The notes under the pieces were generated by a model. The model did not search any database. It worked only from the letters and a program-made list of their open reading frames with translations, and had not been told where the DNA came from. A program made the position numbers and the translations under genes. From Membranipora membranacea (taxonomy: Eukaryota; Bryozoa; Gymnolaemata; Cheilostomatida; Membraniporidae), in contig OU612070.1 of the NCBI GenBank assembly GCA_914767715.1, positions 14,589,501 through 14,649,500 of the forward strand: a stretch of 60,000 nt of DNA. The letters run 5' to 3'. Below are positions 11,711-22,049 of the stretch, piece after piece; position 1 is the stretch's first letter, and each line of letters begins with the position of its first letter.

Positions 11711-12046
11711 TTACCGAGTTACTGCAGGTTTGGTGGGTTGTAACTCCTCTGTCATAACAGGGTTTCCCATACTAATTGACAAGTCAGCTTCGGCATTAGT
11801 TGCCTCACTGATGTGGTTTAACGGCGGCTCAATACTGGGTCCAGCTAGATTATCAATCGCAATGTTAGTACTAGCGTCATTATCAGTATTAAGCTCTACT
11901 TGTAAATCAAGACTGGGATCAGCTAGATCATCACCCGACGTGTTAGTACTAGCATTAATTTCATCATTACTATCGTGCAAAGCTACATCATCACCCAAAG
12001 CATTAGCACTAAGGTTACTTTCACCCGCTACAGGTGCCTCAACCAC
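11711..12046 (-). pseudogene. Acidic frame following integrase, probable shifted pol C-terminal tail
   Basis: Opens in a different frame right where the integrase frame stops (12046-12048) and runs to a stop at 11711. The about 110 residues are acidic and Asn/Asp/Ser-rich, with an internal repeat of the theme STN-x-DDLA-PS (about residues 32-76). It has no ATG at its start, so it is more likely the tail of pol displaced by an indel just upstream than an independent gene. No catalytic motif is present. Confidence 0.45.
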
Positions 12047-12921
12047 TACTGTATTAGGATCAAAGGCACAATCTCACACCCTTTATCACCTGTTGATTCA
12101 AAATACCACTCTAATGCAAGAGGCATGATGGAATCGGCTGGCTCACTAATTGGGTGATTGTTTTTCTGTAACAAAAACAAATGTTTACGGTTTCGGCGTA
12201 CCGTACTTAAGCCTGTTTTAATCCAATAACTTTGAGGATGTGACTCATCCTTATACAAAACAATTCCTTCCTGACCAGCGTCAGTAGGGGCTTTAACCCA
12301 CACAATTTGGCCTGGCAATAATTCTGGCAGATATTTAGCATGGTGCTTTTGATTCCACTTATGAAAAGCATCTTTGCGTTTCTGCAAACAAACCTTCTCA
12401 AATTCCTTGTAATCAACTTCAATACTTGTGGGATGACCCAGCGGCGTTTTCATACGCCTACCAAACATTAATTCACCTGGTGAAAATCCCTCAGACAAGG
12501 GTGTGGCTCGGTAAGCTAACAAAGCAGAAAAAATATCATCAGATTTTTTCAACAAATTCTTAAAGGTACCAACAGAGCGTTCCGCTAAACCATTACTTTG
12601 CGGATAACGAGGGCTGCTAAATCTTTGGTCGAAACCCCAAGTCTTAGCAAAATCTCTAAAACTCTGACTAGCATAGCAACCTGCATTGTCACTTCTTAAT
12701 AATATAGGCACACCAAAACAAGAAAATATTGACTTAAATTCTTGAATAACATTATAGGAAGACAGTGACAACAACGGTCTAACTTCAATCCACGTGGTAT
12801 AATAATCTACAACTAATAGATACCACTGGCCTTTAAATTCAAGGGTATCCGAACCAAGTTCTAACCAAGGTCCATCAGGTAAACTACAGTCTTCAATGGG
12901 CTCATGGTAAACTTGGTACAA
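12046..12921 (-). pseudogene. Integrase core and C-terminal part of pol (shifted frame)
   Basis: Continues pol in another frame. The DDE catalytic triad is readable: Asp in LLVVDYYTTW, Asp in LRSDNAGCY and Glu in SNGLAERSVGTFK, the typical retroviral-integrase rve core of Ty3/Gypsy elements. It is followed by RATPL and GELMFGR, a conserved stretch of Mag-like integrases, and a basic C-terminal segment. The frame has no ATG at the joint and overlaps the upstream pol frame at 12861-12921, so a one- or two-base indel (or a recoding site) separates the zinc-binding domain from the core. Confidence 0.88.
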
Positions 12922-15226
12922 ATGTCACACTTTCTAATGAATTCCTCAATTTCCTTACTACAACTTGGCCACCAAAACAATTGCCGCGCTCTTCTTTGAC
13001 ATTTGCAAATATACTGATGACCTTCATGGCATAATTTTAAGTACTTGCGACGCAAAGCTTTTGGGATATAAAGCCTTGACTCATACATAATTATATCACC
13101 ATACAATGTGAGGCTATCTCTAACTTGATAAAGCTTTTTAACCTCCACATCACATCCAGAAATGTCTAATGGCCATTCAAGCCGAATATACTGCTGTATA
13201 TCCTTACAAATTGTATCATTCATAATAGCTTGCAACAATTCCCTCTCCTGAAAATTTTCAGGCAAGATATGCTTCATGTTACTAGCTACGTAGAACTCAA
13301 CAAGGCGACATTCTGTAATTTCCTTATCACTACCACTGGGCTGGCTATTAGGACGACTTAAGAAATCTGCGATATACATACAAACCCCAGGGGTGTGCGA
13401 GATAGTAAAATCATACCTCATAAGCCTCATTTTAAATCGCTGGACTCTTAAGGGGAGTTGGGATAAGTCCTTTTCACCTAACAAGCTGATCAGGGGTTTA
13501 TGATCTGTCTCGATTTCGAATGTTCTTCCAACAAGATAGAAATCAAATTTCTCACAGGCCCATGTAATGCCTAATGCTTCTAATTCAATCATGGCATAGT
13601 TCTTTTCAGCAGGAAGTGATTTCCTAGATGCATACTCAACTGGCTGCCATAATTCGTCAACGGTAAACTGCAATAAGACAGCACCAAGAGCTATTCTAGA
13701 TGAATCAGCTGATACTTTATGCCTACTTCTAACGTCAAAAGCACAAAGGACAGGAGCACTAGACAACTCTACCTTAATTTCTTCAAATGCTGTTTGTTGG
13801 TCAATTCCCCAATAAAATGGGCTGGAATTAGTAGTCTCATAAATAGGCGAACACAATTCAGCCAACTTACTACTAAACTTGTTTAAATAATTGACCATTC
13901 CTAAGAATCGTTTAGCTTCTTTCTTAGTAGTGGGGGGAGAAATTGACATGATAGTTTTGGCCTTTTTTGGGTCTAATTTCACACCTTCTAAACAAACAAC
14001 ATGTCCTAAAAACTTAATTTCAGTAACGCCAAATTCACATTTCTCCTTTTTCAAGGTCATGCCAGAATTTTCAATTCTTTCTAGTACCAAACGCAACCTA
14101 GACCAATGCTCTTCTGCGTTTCTACCAAAGACATGGACATCATCCATCATACAAATAACTCCCTCTAATTCTAGAAGTATCTTTTCCATTGAGCGCTGGA
14201 AAATTTCAGGGGCGGATGAAAGTCCAAATGGCAAACGGCGGAACTGATACCGTCCCCAAGGGGTAAGAAAAGTCGTCAATGCTCTACTATCAGGATGCAA
14301 CACAATCTGCCAAAAGCCAGAATTGGCATCCAACTTGGAGAACAATCGACCTGTCGACAACTGTGATAACATATCACTAACTCGAGGTAGGGGGTAATGT
14401 TCCCTTTTTACACCCCTATTTAACATAGTAAGGTCAACACACATTCTTATCTTACCGTGGGCTTTGGGCACTATAGTTAATCCCGAACACCAATCAGTTG
14501 GATGTTCTACTACTTCAATTACATTCATGGCAAGCATAGTTTGTAATTCAGCCTTGGCCTTTTCTCTTAGACCTATTGCAATTGACCTGGGTGTGCGGAT
14601 TTTAAAGGGGGTAACATCCGTCTTCATAATTATCTTATAAGTCTCAGGCATGGTGCCTAAGCCTTCAAATAACTTAACAAATACCTTAAATGGATCAAAT
14701 GCTTTACGACTTGGCTGTATGGAATTAACTACTGCAAGTAAATTAAGTCCTCGTATCTCTACGATTCCCAACAAATTCCTAGTTGCATTTTTTAAAATCG
14801 ATGCAAGCGATTTAATAATAATTCCTTTGTTGTTTAATTCTACTAGGCTTTCGCCAGCAACATTCAATGGAGTCGAATCAGCACCTACTAGAAATCTACT
14901 AGGTTCCCTTAATTCTAATTTCAGATCACGAGATGTTTGATCAGTAATGATAGTTACATCAGAACCTGTGTCTAAAGTAAAATCAACACCTCTACCATTA
15001 ACTTCGATATAAACTCTAAATTCTAACTCAGCTCTACCTACAGATAGTCAACTATGTCCGAAAAGCTTGTCAGGATCGACATTAACTCTTCTAATTTGCA
15101 TGAAGTGATTTGGGCTGGATGTACGGCCTCTATCTGGGTATGGACTGGGTTCACGGCTACGTAGAGACTTGGGCTGGTCACTACTACTAGACTTGGACTT
15201 GGAAGGGCAGTCTATTACTGTGTGAC
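12861..15226 (-). pseudogene. pol: protease, reverse transcriptase, RNase H, integrase zinc domain
   Basis: The frame is open from the gag/pol junction near 15226 down to 12861, apart from a TGA at 15048-15050. After the TGA comes the aspartic protease with its catalytic DTG (14964-14972, in LDTGSDVTI). The RT follows, with LDANSGFWQI (catalytic Asp), LPFGLSSAPEIFQ and MMDD (14139-14150), where the usual aromatic or aliphatic first residue of the YxDD box is Met. RNase H has its acidic residues in SADSS, IELEAL and TDHKPL. The N-terminal integrase zinc domain shows HEGH...CDIC before the frame breaks. Domain order and motifs place it in Ty3/Gypsy, nearest to the Mag/SURL type. Apart from the breaks, all catalytic residues I could check are retained. 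Confidence 0.9.
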
Positions 15227-16237
15227 TTTTTTCTGGCACAAGTGACAAATGGCGTGGGGACAATTTCTAATTCTGTGATGGGGATCACTACACTGGTAAC
15301 AATGATTCAAGCCGCTACTAGCTTGGGCTTTCCTACCATCCTTATCCTTACTTTTACTTCTATCACGCCTGTCCTTGCTACGGCCTCTACTGTCATTGCG
15401 TGAATTTCGGTCACGAGAATCGTGCCTACTTCTATTGTCACGCGAATCGTGCCTACTTCTATTGTCACGAGAATCGTGCCTACTTCTACTGCTACTACGA
15501 CCGTCCCGGCGGGAATACCTTGGGTCCTACCTGGCCTCAGCAACTTCCTGTTTAATGGGCACTGCAGGGACTATAATACTGGTACGCTCTAATTTCTGAT
15601 CTGACTCAGCAGCTGTACCACGGCAGGCCAGTATACTACAAAGGGACTCCCAATCAAGGTCGTTGTTAGCCATTAATTCACGTCTCAATTTTAAATCTTG
15701 CAGGCCATTAACTACTATAATCTGTGCTAAAGTCTTTCTAATTCTTTCCGATTCCTGATTAGCACCCCTTTTGATTTCAGGGCTAAATGAACTATCAGTG
15801 GATATAAATATGCCTGTGGTGCGGGACAAATGTTCCACCCGTCTAACATAATCCCTACAATCTTCGCTCGTCTGCTGACAAGCACTGTTAAAGTTCCATA
15901 ATTTAACATTTAATGACTCTTCTCTTTCGTAAGCGTACTTTAAAGCTTTTAAAACCTGGTCATAGGTCAGCTCTTCGCTTGAAAGATCTATACCTTCGGC
16001 CTGCAAGGCTTGGAAGCCTTCATTACTAATTGCCTTCAACAATGCACATAACTTCATTTCCTCGTTGAACACGTTTACTTCGGTCTCAACTGATCCAGTA
16101 GTCACCTTTTTGGTTCCCCTGTTACAAACTTCAAACCTTACTGCGACAGTAAACCTGTCTAAAAACAACTTCCAAGAACCAAATACGTCCTTGGGGTTAA
16201 TCTCCAAAGTAGGGAAGTCTCGATATTTCGAGCCCAT
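15215..16237 (-). pseudogene. gag: capsid-like region, SR-repeat linker, zinc knuckles, interrupted by TAG
   Basis: I place the start at the ATG at 16237 (MGSKYRDFP), which has a strong initiation context (GTCACCATGG), rather than the in-frame ATG at 16333. Residues 1 to about 235 are an alpha-helical, capsid-like retrotransposon Gag with an NVKLWNFNSACQ segment. A TAG at 15527-15529 then stops the frame. The same frame reads on through three 27-bp repeats encoding an Arg/Ser/Asp-rich linker (SRHDSRDNR theme), a Lys/Asp-rich part and a perfect knuckle CYQCSDPHHRIRNC, and ends at TAA 15215-15217 inside a second knuckle. The pol frame takes over at an A6 run (15227-15232). The first stop could be a mutation or a readthrough codon. 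Confidence 0.82.
15380..15500 (-). repeat. 27-bp tandem repeats inside gag
   Basis: Three head-to-tail copies of a 27-bp unit containing GTAGGCACGATTC and CGTGACAATAGAA, differing at one or two bases. They are in frame with gag and encode an Arg/Ser/Asp repeat like the basic linkers that precede nucleocapsid knuckles. The length, a multiple of three, lets copy number change without shifting the frame. Confidence 0.85.
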
Positions 16238-16369
16238 GGTGACTATTTGGGTTTTGATATACTTTTTGTTTTGTTTAGGGTAACACTTAAACAATAACAA
16301 CAAACAAATTCCCCCAGGTTCACTATACAACATCAGTATAACAAACTAACTTCACAAACCAACTACTAC

Positions 16370-16475
16370 TAATCACTAGTAGTTCACCACAAACTAACTC
16401 AACGACCACTAACTAACCACTAACTAACTCACTAACCACTAACTCACAAACTCACAAACTGACCACAAAAATCAC
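16370..16475 (-). repeat. Low-complexity leader of the LTR element
   Basis: Untranslated leader between primer site and gag, made on the transcript strand of GTTAGT/GTGGTTAGT and GAGTTTGTG variants. It lacks stable open frames. The repetition may be slippage, or a structured leader comparable to packaging regions, but no function can be shown from sequence. Confidence 0.6.
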
Positions 16476-16704
16476 CAACGATTTCAATGTGGTTTACTGT
16501 GAACCTGCACCTCCTCTCATGAGATGATGCTGATTCACAGTTTATCCCAAGCCTTCCCCAAGTTCAGAAAGCCTGCAGACTTTCCAATTTTGGAGACCGG
16601 GAATGGGATTTCACTCACTGGACTAACTTATGGTTAGCCAATGTCTACAAACAAATAATATGATACGAATATGGGTTTTATATTTTTATATTTTGGCTCT
16701 AAAG

Positions 16705-16716
16705 CCGACTGCGCCA
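16705..16716 (-). promoter_or_regulatory. Primer binding site, tRNA-Ser type
   Basis: Right after the 5' LTR end (GCTTTACA) the minus strand reads TGGCGCAGTCGG. It complements a tRNA 3' end CCGACTGCGCCA, which fits a serine tRNA acceptor arm plus CCA. tRNA-Ser priming is known for Mag-type elements. A search for the species' own tRNA-Ser would confirm the match length. Confidence 0.75.
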
Positions 16717-16935
16717 TGTAAAGCTAGGCGTAGCGAGGTTTGGTATATGGTATACAGTATAATATAAGAGAGCAATTTATTTGAACGTCTACTCACCTAT
16801 AAAGATGTACTGTAAAGAGGACGAGATCTCGCGTTGACTGTCCAAGGTCAAGGTTAATAGCCTGTCAGCACTCTCGGTCTAGATGGTACAATTCCGATAA
16901 GGTGCTGGTCTGCTAAGATCTCGGATAACCTCACA
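16717..16935 (-). repeat. 5' LTR
   Basis: 219 bp, beginning TGTGAGG and ending TTTACA on the minus strand, with the TG..CA ends expected of an LTR. It contains a strong splice-donor consensus, ATAG/GTGAGT, at 16797/16796 and the AATAAA signal. If transcription starts upstream of the donor, a spliced subgenomic RNA for the third ORF would be possible. Confidence 0.93.
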
Positions 16936-17305
16936 AGAAGCACCAAACATTGCTGTGTAGAAGAAGAAAAAGAACTCTAAACCCACATCACAATGACCAA
17001 CAACAAGTTTCAGTGATGATAATCCCAAGCTCATTGCTTGGACCTTCCTACCCTTGGCCTCAGTCACATCATACTGTAACATGTTGCCCAAGATACATAA
17101 AGCTGTGATTTGATGGTTATGTTGCCCTTGTCTGACACTAGACCTTGATTGGGTGAGACCTAATATATCAGATATCATCATGATCATTGTCATTGCATTG
17201 AAAGTTTTAAGCCTCTGACCCTGGCAATTTATAGAGCCTTAAACTGTGCTAGAAGGATTACAGATCTAGATGTCTTATCGTTTTAACTTTCTATCATTAC
17301 AGAAC
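16936..17305. other. Right flank of the LTR element, no gene
   Basis: AT-rich. It contains the block at about 17145-17215 that resembles the left flank of the element, and ends with a pyrimidine tract and AG (17302) in front of the SAP-domain exon, which makes the last part probable intron. Confidence 0.5.
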
Positions 17306-19378
17306 ATGGAATTCACGAAGATAACTGTAACTCAGCTACGACGATATCTCTTAGAACACAAGGTAAAACCTATCACAGGGCTGAAAGCAGCATTGATCAA
17401 GCGCTGCCAACGCCATCAAGCCAACTGCAAGTGCAGACTGAGCGATACAACGGAGCCTGAGATATCAAGTAACACTGACGAATATATCGATGATATCATA
17501 AAAACTATATGCTGGTCAGCATCCCTCAAAGACTTCACTGCACTCAACCATTCTTGTATACACGCTTTCAAAGCATCCGACAAGCACATCAAGCAGGGCT
17601 ACAATCTGTTTCAGTGCGAGAAAGTCGAAAATATGCTAGTAGGCATGTCCGACTCTGACTATTATTTAAGGGCCGTGTATCCCCAAGTATGAAAAAAGAC
17701 AGGTATACCGTGCTTGTGAAGATAAGAAGCTCAGCAGTAGCAATGAGTGACTGTACATGTCCTGCCGGTAAAGGGCGTTTTATACATGCTGTTGCCCTCA
17801 TATACGCTCTAGTCCACCATATCATGGCTGGCAGTGATGAAATTCCTGAGTCTCTAGCATGCACATCACAACCAAGGCAGTGGGGTCGAGTCAGTGCCAG
17901 ACCTGTGGTAGCTGATATCGCTAACTTTGCAGAACTTGCTCCCAGGACTGTATGTCACGATCCAGACAACCCTTCTCGTGCTGACACTCAACGTGAGCGA
18001 GCTACAAATCAGTTGCGGTATTCCAGTCTACCACAAAATACTGCCGGAGAATTACACATAACCCGTATCAGTACTCTAGTCAAGAACCATCCATCCATGG
18101 GAGTCACTGATATCAGAGAAAGATGTACCTAACAGTTCTAGCGCTGTCCAAGTAACAAAGAAGCAGAAAAACTTTTCAACCTTATTACCCACAAAAAATG
18201 ATGCATGTGATCTACCGGCTCAAATAGATCAGATTATTAGATGAAGCGCTGAAAAATAACCGTGTTTTACCAGCCTATCTCTAAATATTCTCATCTTCAT
18301 TTTAGTACCCTACCCGAGCAGCCTGTTACCTTGGAGATGGACGTACTGACAACTGATATAGTACAGGATATTACGGATTGTCCTGCAGATTTTGAGGAGA
18401 ACGTGGTCAGCTCTGCTAACGGTACCATTGCTAAAGCTGAACCTGATTATACAAGGTAATTGTCCTACCCATAATTGCCTGGCGGAACAATCTCTCGCTG
18501 CTGTTTTTGTTGTGCAGAATACTGTTGATTGTGATCATCAACTAGCCAATCGATGTTGCTCTCACAGCTTAATGACTGTGAGTTAGTGTACTGAATCAGT
18601 GATCCATTGTGAATTGATATTCAACAGTCTCAATGACCCTGGTGTGTTTCCATTGCCAACCATTAATATGCTAGTTTTTATTTTCAGCTTCTTTGATGTT
18701 TCGATGGAGTTGTCCGATGAAGAAACCAGCATAAATACAGATAGACAGCCTATGATGGAGCTAGACCCAAATCTACTAAATGCTGTCACACCTAGTTCCA
18801 AAACTCCTCCTTATAACACGGATTATCAGAAGTATGACTTATAAATAAACCTATTTTAAACGATTAACAACTAAGTCAGAAAATGTAATTATACAATATG
18901 TGATGATAAATTCCCATGACAGTGATTTATATTCCAATGCAGTTATCCAGGGGTCCTTCAGTTGGAATGAGCAACGCTTCATAAAGCACATTATCACTAT
19001 CACTAGGTTCCAAATCATTGCTCGTTAGGTTTTATAATAAGACAAACTTGTTGCAAATCATTCTCTTAAAATTTATATTATACTATATGGTCATTGCAAG
19101 GTCCGAACGAAAATAAATTACTGTTTTAGTATCAGAAAAGAAGTTGAGAGAAGGACAAGAGGGCAAGGTGAAAACAACAGCTGGATGGAGGAGAGGAAAG
19201 GTAGGATAACTGCTTTCATGATTGGGAACATCTATAGAAGAAGAGACTCGACAAACCCTAGTAAACTAGTTGACCAGATCAGACAAACGAACTACGCAGA
19301 TCTTTCGCACATTCCGGCAATACGTCATGGTCGGAAGTTTGAATCAGCGGCCAAAGCCTACTATGAGATTTAGCACAA
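17306..19378 (+). pseudogene. SAP / SWIM-like zinc finger / YqaJ-exonuclease family gene, broken
   Basis: Exon 17306-17692 starts MEFTKITVTQLRRYLLEHK after a good 3' splice signal (TTCTATCATTACAG). Residues 1-40 match a SAP motif (helix-turn-helix DNA binding). The next frame, 17689-18132, shifted relative to the first, carries a SWIM-like motif CTCPAGKGRFIHAVALIYAL that keeps the CxC and the His but has lost the third Cys. Exon-like frames follow at about 18262-18459 and 18599-18844 (acidic, unrecognised). At 19130-19373, after a TTTTAG acceptor, comes WMEERKGRITA...PAIRHGRKFESAAKAYYE, the conserved start of YqaJ-like recombinase/exonuclease domains. A TAG at 19371 stops it where the family continues, and readable sequence follows. 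The SAP+SWIM+YqaJ layout is common in invertebrate, transposon-associated genes. The frame break, lost Cys and stop argue for a pseudogene. Confidence 0.6.
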
Positions 19379-19797
19379 AGTCATTGTTCAGGAGCGAGGC
19401 CGGATATTTTGTGTTAGTATTAAAATTATTCTCTGTTGGCATACTTTGATTGAGCAGGTTCAATGAGATTATTGCACACATTATGGCAGAGAGGCTTGTG
19501 TCTTGTGGAGGTCAGGATAACAGCCAACAATTTTCTTCCAGAGCATCTAAAATCTTTGGTCAATGAATTCATGTAACGAGAGAAATTTTGCAATTTGTAA
19601 AGAGATCCTGTGTTAGATACAAAACCTAAACTGAAAAATCTCTGTACTGCACCAAAGTGTTGTTGTCTGTTGTATTCTCTTTTTTTTTATTGCTTCCATA
19701 GTAGGTCGATCATTCAAAGTTGATTTGTTGCAAATTTTAAAATTTCAATTGATCACTTAAAGCAGATTTAGGATACACCCCATTCTAACCATCTTTT
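19379..19797. other. No intact gene; trailing sequence of the YqaJ-like gene
   Basis: The first about 70 bases read on in the YqaJ frame beyond its TAG. The rest is AT-rich with no recognisable feature. Confidence 0.4.
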
Positions 19798-20049
19798 CTA
19801 TTTCTTTTTCTCTATTGGTATTTTCACGATTTCTTTGTACAGGTCCTGCTGTCTTTGGGGAGCAAAGGTAGCTAGTGCACCCATGTAATCTTTATAGGCA
19901 GTTACTCCTGCGGTGTAGAATTCCACATATTCTTCTACTTCAAACAAAGCCGTAGCAGGATAGCATAGACCTCTACTGGGATGTAGGCTAGAAGAACATT
20001 TTTTATATGCCGTTTGAGCAGCCCCATTAAAACAATGTGCTGAGTGTTC
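19798..20049 (-). CDS. Possible terminal exon of an unrecognised minus-strand gene
   Basis: A clean 83-codon frame on the minus strand from a splice-acceptor-like TTTAATCACAG (intron side, 20050 upward) to TAG at 19798-19800. It reads EHSAHCFNGAAQTAYKKC...FEVEEYVEFYTAGVTAYKDY...QQDLYKEIVKIPIEKKK. Composition and the absence of stops suggest real coding history, but I recognise no family and there is no ATG. It may belong with the frames at 20190-20510 and 21126-21383 on the same strand, as one gene or as a retroelement ORF1/gag. Confidence 0.4.
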   Translation of the reverse strand, partial: EHSAHCFNGAAQTAYKKCSSSLHPSRGLCYPATALFEVEEYVEFYTAGVTAYKDYMGALATFAPQRQQDLYKEIVKIPIEKKK

Positions 20050-20189
20050 CTGTGATTAAAGCAATAATAATATAGTCAGATATTTGATAGGTTTTTACAT
20101 CTGCTAATTTTGGCGCGCAGTTTATTTTACTTTTGCAGGAACTGAAGGATTTACTTAACAATTTTCTTCTTTTTGGCCTTTGGATATTA

Positions 20190-20510
20190 TATATTTGAGT
20201 TAGAAATAAAACTTTAATTTTACTTCCAGCCAAATCCCATCAGTGTCATGTCTGACAAGGTTGTTTTTATCCATAGTGGCATCAATCTGGTTTTTTGATC
20301 TTCTGTCCCTTATTCGTTTATTGAAACAGGCTGATGATTTTTCATCTTTGGAATCTACTTTTAGTCTTGCCTTAACGGCCTATGCATTTAATCGTGTGTC
20401 AGTAATTGATATGTTGTTTTTTATTTCTGCGACAGCCAAAGGGTTAGTTGCCAGAACTACTTTTTCAAATCACTCTCATTTTGCCTCCCTGCCAGTTATC
20501 GTCATGTTGT
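20190..20510 (-). pseudogene. Exon-like frame with one stop, unrecognised
   Basis: One minus-strand frame reads VVLATNPLAVAEIKNN...TDTRLNA, then TAG, then AVKARLKVDSKDEKSS...IRDRRSKNQIDATMDKNN, ending near LEVKLKF. The amphipathic, charged composition looks coding. The stop (a possible CAG-to-TAG change) and lack of splice borders suggest decay. It lies just upstream of the exon at 19798-20049 on the same strand. Confidence 0.35.
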
Positions 20511-20880
20511 AGTCCTTTAATACGAAAAACTAAATTTGGTCATTATTACTAATCTGTGTAATGACGTTGTTGCCTCTCGACAACCGAACCTGCACTGATG
20601 AGCAGTGCCACACATTATACAAAATACCCAATACAAATAAAGCTACCCACTGTCAGAACAAAGCAAATTGCAGCAAGCTAGCTAACATTCCAAGGCAATG
20701 AGCAAAGCACGCATGCACTGTCACACAGCGCAGCTACAATGAGTCTCTTTCAGCAAGTGAAGAACTTTTAACCTCTTATGTCTATCAGCCAGTCCATTGA
20801 GTGATATAATTTGAATAAGTTGAACGTTGAACTTGAGTTTAAGGAATATAATACGTTGATTCCATTCGTAACCTTATCTA
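20511..20880. other. No gene recognised
   Basis: A probable spacer between the minus-strand exon-like frames. There is no open frame, repeat or RNA gene that I can identify. Confidence 0.35.
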
Positions 20881-21400
20881 TGTTTGCCCAGGAGGCGACC
20901 TATCACTTCTCTGTCCTTTTTTCTTAGGTTGGGTGGTTGTAGAAGTTCTTTTAAAAAAAATTTGGTTCAGGTACATTTTTCTTGTTTTCTATTCGAAGGT
21001 GCCACCTGGCTTTCCTCCTCCGATGACTCACTATCTTGGAATGTTTTAAGAAAAATATTGCGGCTCCTGGTTTCCTGTCATAGGTGTAGCTGGGAAACCC
21101 CCTGCATTATCCCCGCTTTTTTACCTTACTGGGTTGTTCTACCATATTTGTCGATTTTTTGATCACATTTCCTCTCATTTCCCTCATTGTCATTTAAACG
21201 TTTTTGCTGCATTACAGGAGTACACTGATACTGAGAGATCTTGGTTACCCCTGTGGGGTCATCCTGCTTAAATTTCTGGTCTGTCTTATCATTTTTCCCT
21301 ATATTTATTAATGATATCTTGATATTCTGATTATCTTTCTCTTTTTCATTCCTCTCATCCTGGTATTCGTCCTCCTCCGTCAAACCTTACCCATCTTGGG
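20881..21400 (-). pseudogene. Acidic/basic low-complexity frame, possible N-terminal exon, broken
   Basis: Minus strand 21383-21126 reads MTEEDEYQDERNEKEKDNQN..., very acidic, then Lys/Asn-rich, ending TTQ-stop. Past the stop, shifted frames continue with SESSEEESQVAPSNRKQEK and LQPPNLRKKGQRSDRSPPG. The mix of acidic, Ser/Glu and basic Pro-rich stretches is typical of disordered N-terminal parts of chromatin proteins or retroelement ORF1. I cannot name it. Confidence 0.3.
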
Positions 21401-22049
21401 TGTCCTGACTGTCAATATTTACTATGGATATTTATCTCCATCCATTTCTTCCAAACCTTCCCTTCAGTACTGAAAATAGGAAACCCAGTGATGCTTCAAT
21501 TTAGGTTCCGCGATGCCAGAGGGGACAATTTAGATGTTCACTTAAATGTTCCATGGTCTGCAGAAATCACCAGAATTAACCGCAAGCAGCGTAACACAGA
21601 AGATATCCAACAGATGGCAATAAACAACTATACAGACCAGAATACTATAGTATAAACACAATATTGACATTAAGTTATGAGGAAATGTCGCATATTTTTA
21701 GAACAATTAGTGTTGTTTTTGTTAATTAACCAATTAGAACCCTGTATTTCTGACCCCTCCGCACCTATATAGAGGAGGCCAGGGTCAAATTTTCAATAGC
21801 ACGGACTTTTAAAGTATATTTTTCTATAAGGACTGATAGCTCAAGAAGTAGGGCTGGGACTGGGTCAATCCAGCAGTGTTATCATAGAGTCTTTCTCAAT
21901 TGTAGTCCAATCGGTGGTGGTACTAGTTATGCGAAGTGAACAGTACACCGTAGCTCCATGTCAGAAGCATTCCGGTGGGCAACCCTGTTTGAAATGAGTG
22001 AATAATGAACGGTAGTCCTCAGAGTCCTCAGGACCACCTCAAGTCTGGT
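21401..22049. other. No gene recognised
   Basis: AT-rich. Short open frames only, no terminal repeats and no recognisable RNA. Confidence 0.4.

Larger units (their letters stand above)
9920..16935 (-). mobile_element. Ty3/Gypsy-type LTR retrotransposon, Mag-like, minus strand
   Basis: A full-length element of about 7.0 kb with 218/219-bp LTRs that are identical apart from one base at the low-coordinate edge. In transcript order (high to low coordinates) it has: 5' LTR, a primer site fitting a tRNA-Ser 3' end, a GTTAGT-rich leader, gag with zinc knuckles, protease, reverse transcriptase, RNase H and integrase, then a separate zinc-knuckle ORF in the position where some elements carry env, a purine tract and the 3' LTR. 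The order PR-RT-RH-IN assigns it to Ty3/Gypsy, and the tRNA-Ser primer fits the Mag lineage. The coding part has two in-frame stops and two or three frame breaks. No obvious 5-bp target duplication is seen (AAAAC on the left, AGAAG on the right). Confidence 0.93.

Noticed and set aside
15307-15599. Frames rich in Val/Thr (minus) and Leu/Ser/Arg (plus) over the gag repeat
   Set aside because: They are out-of-frame readings of the 27-bp repeats of gag.
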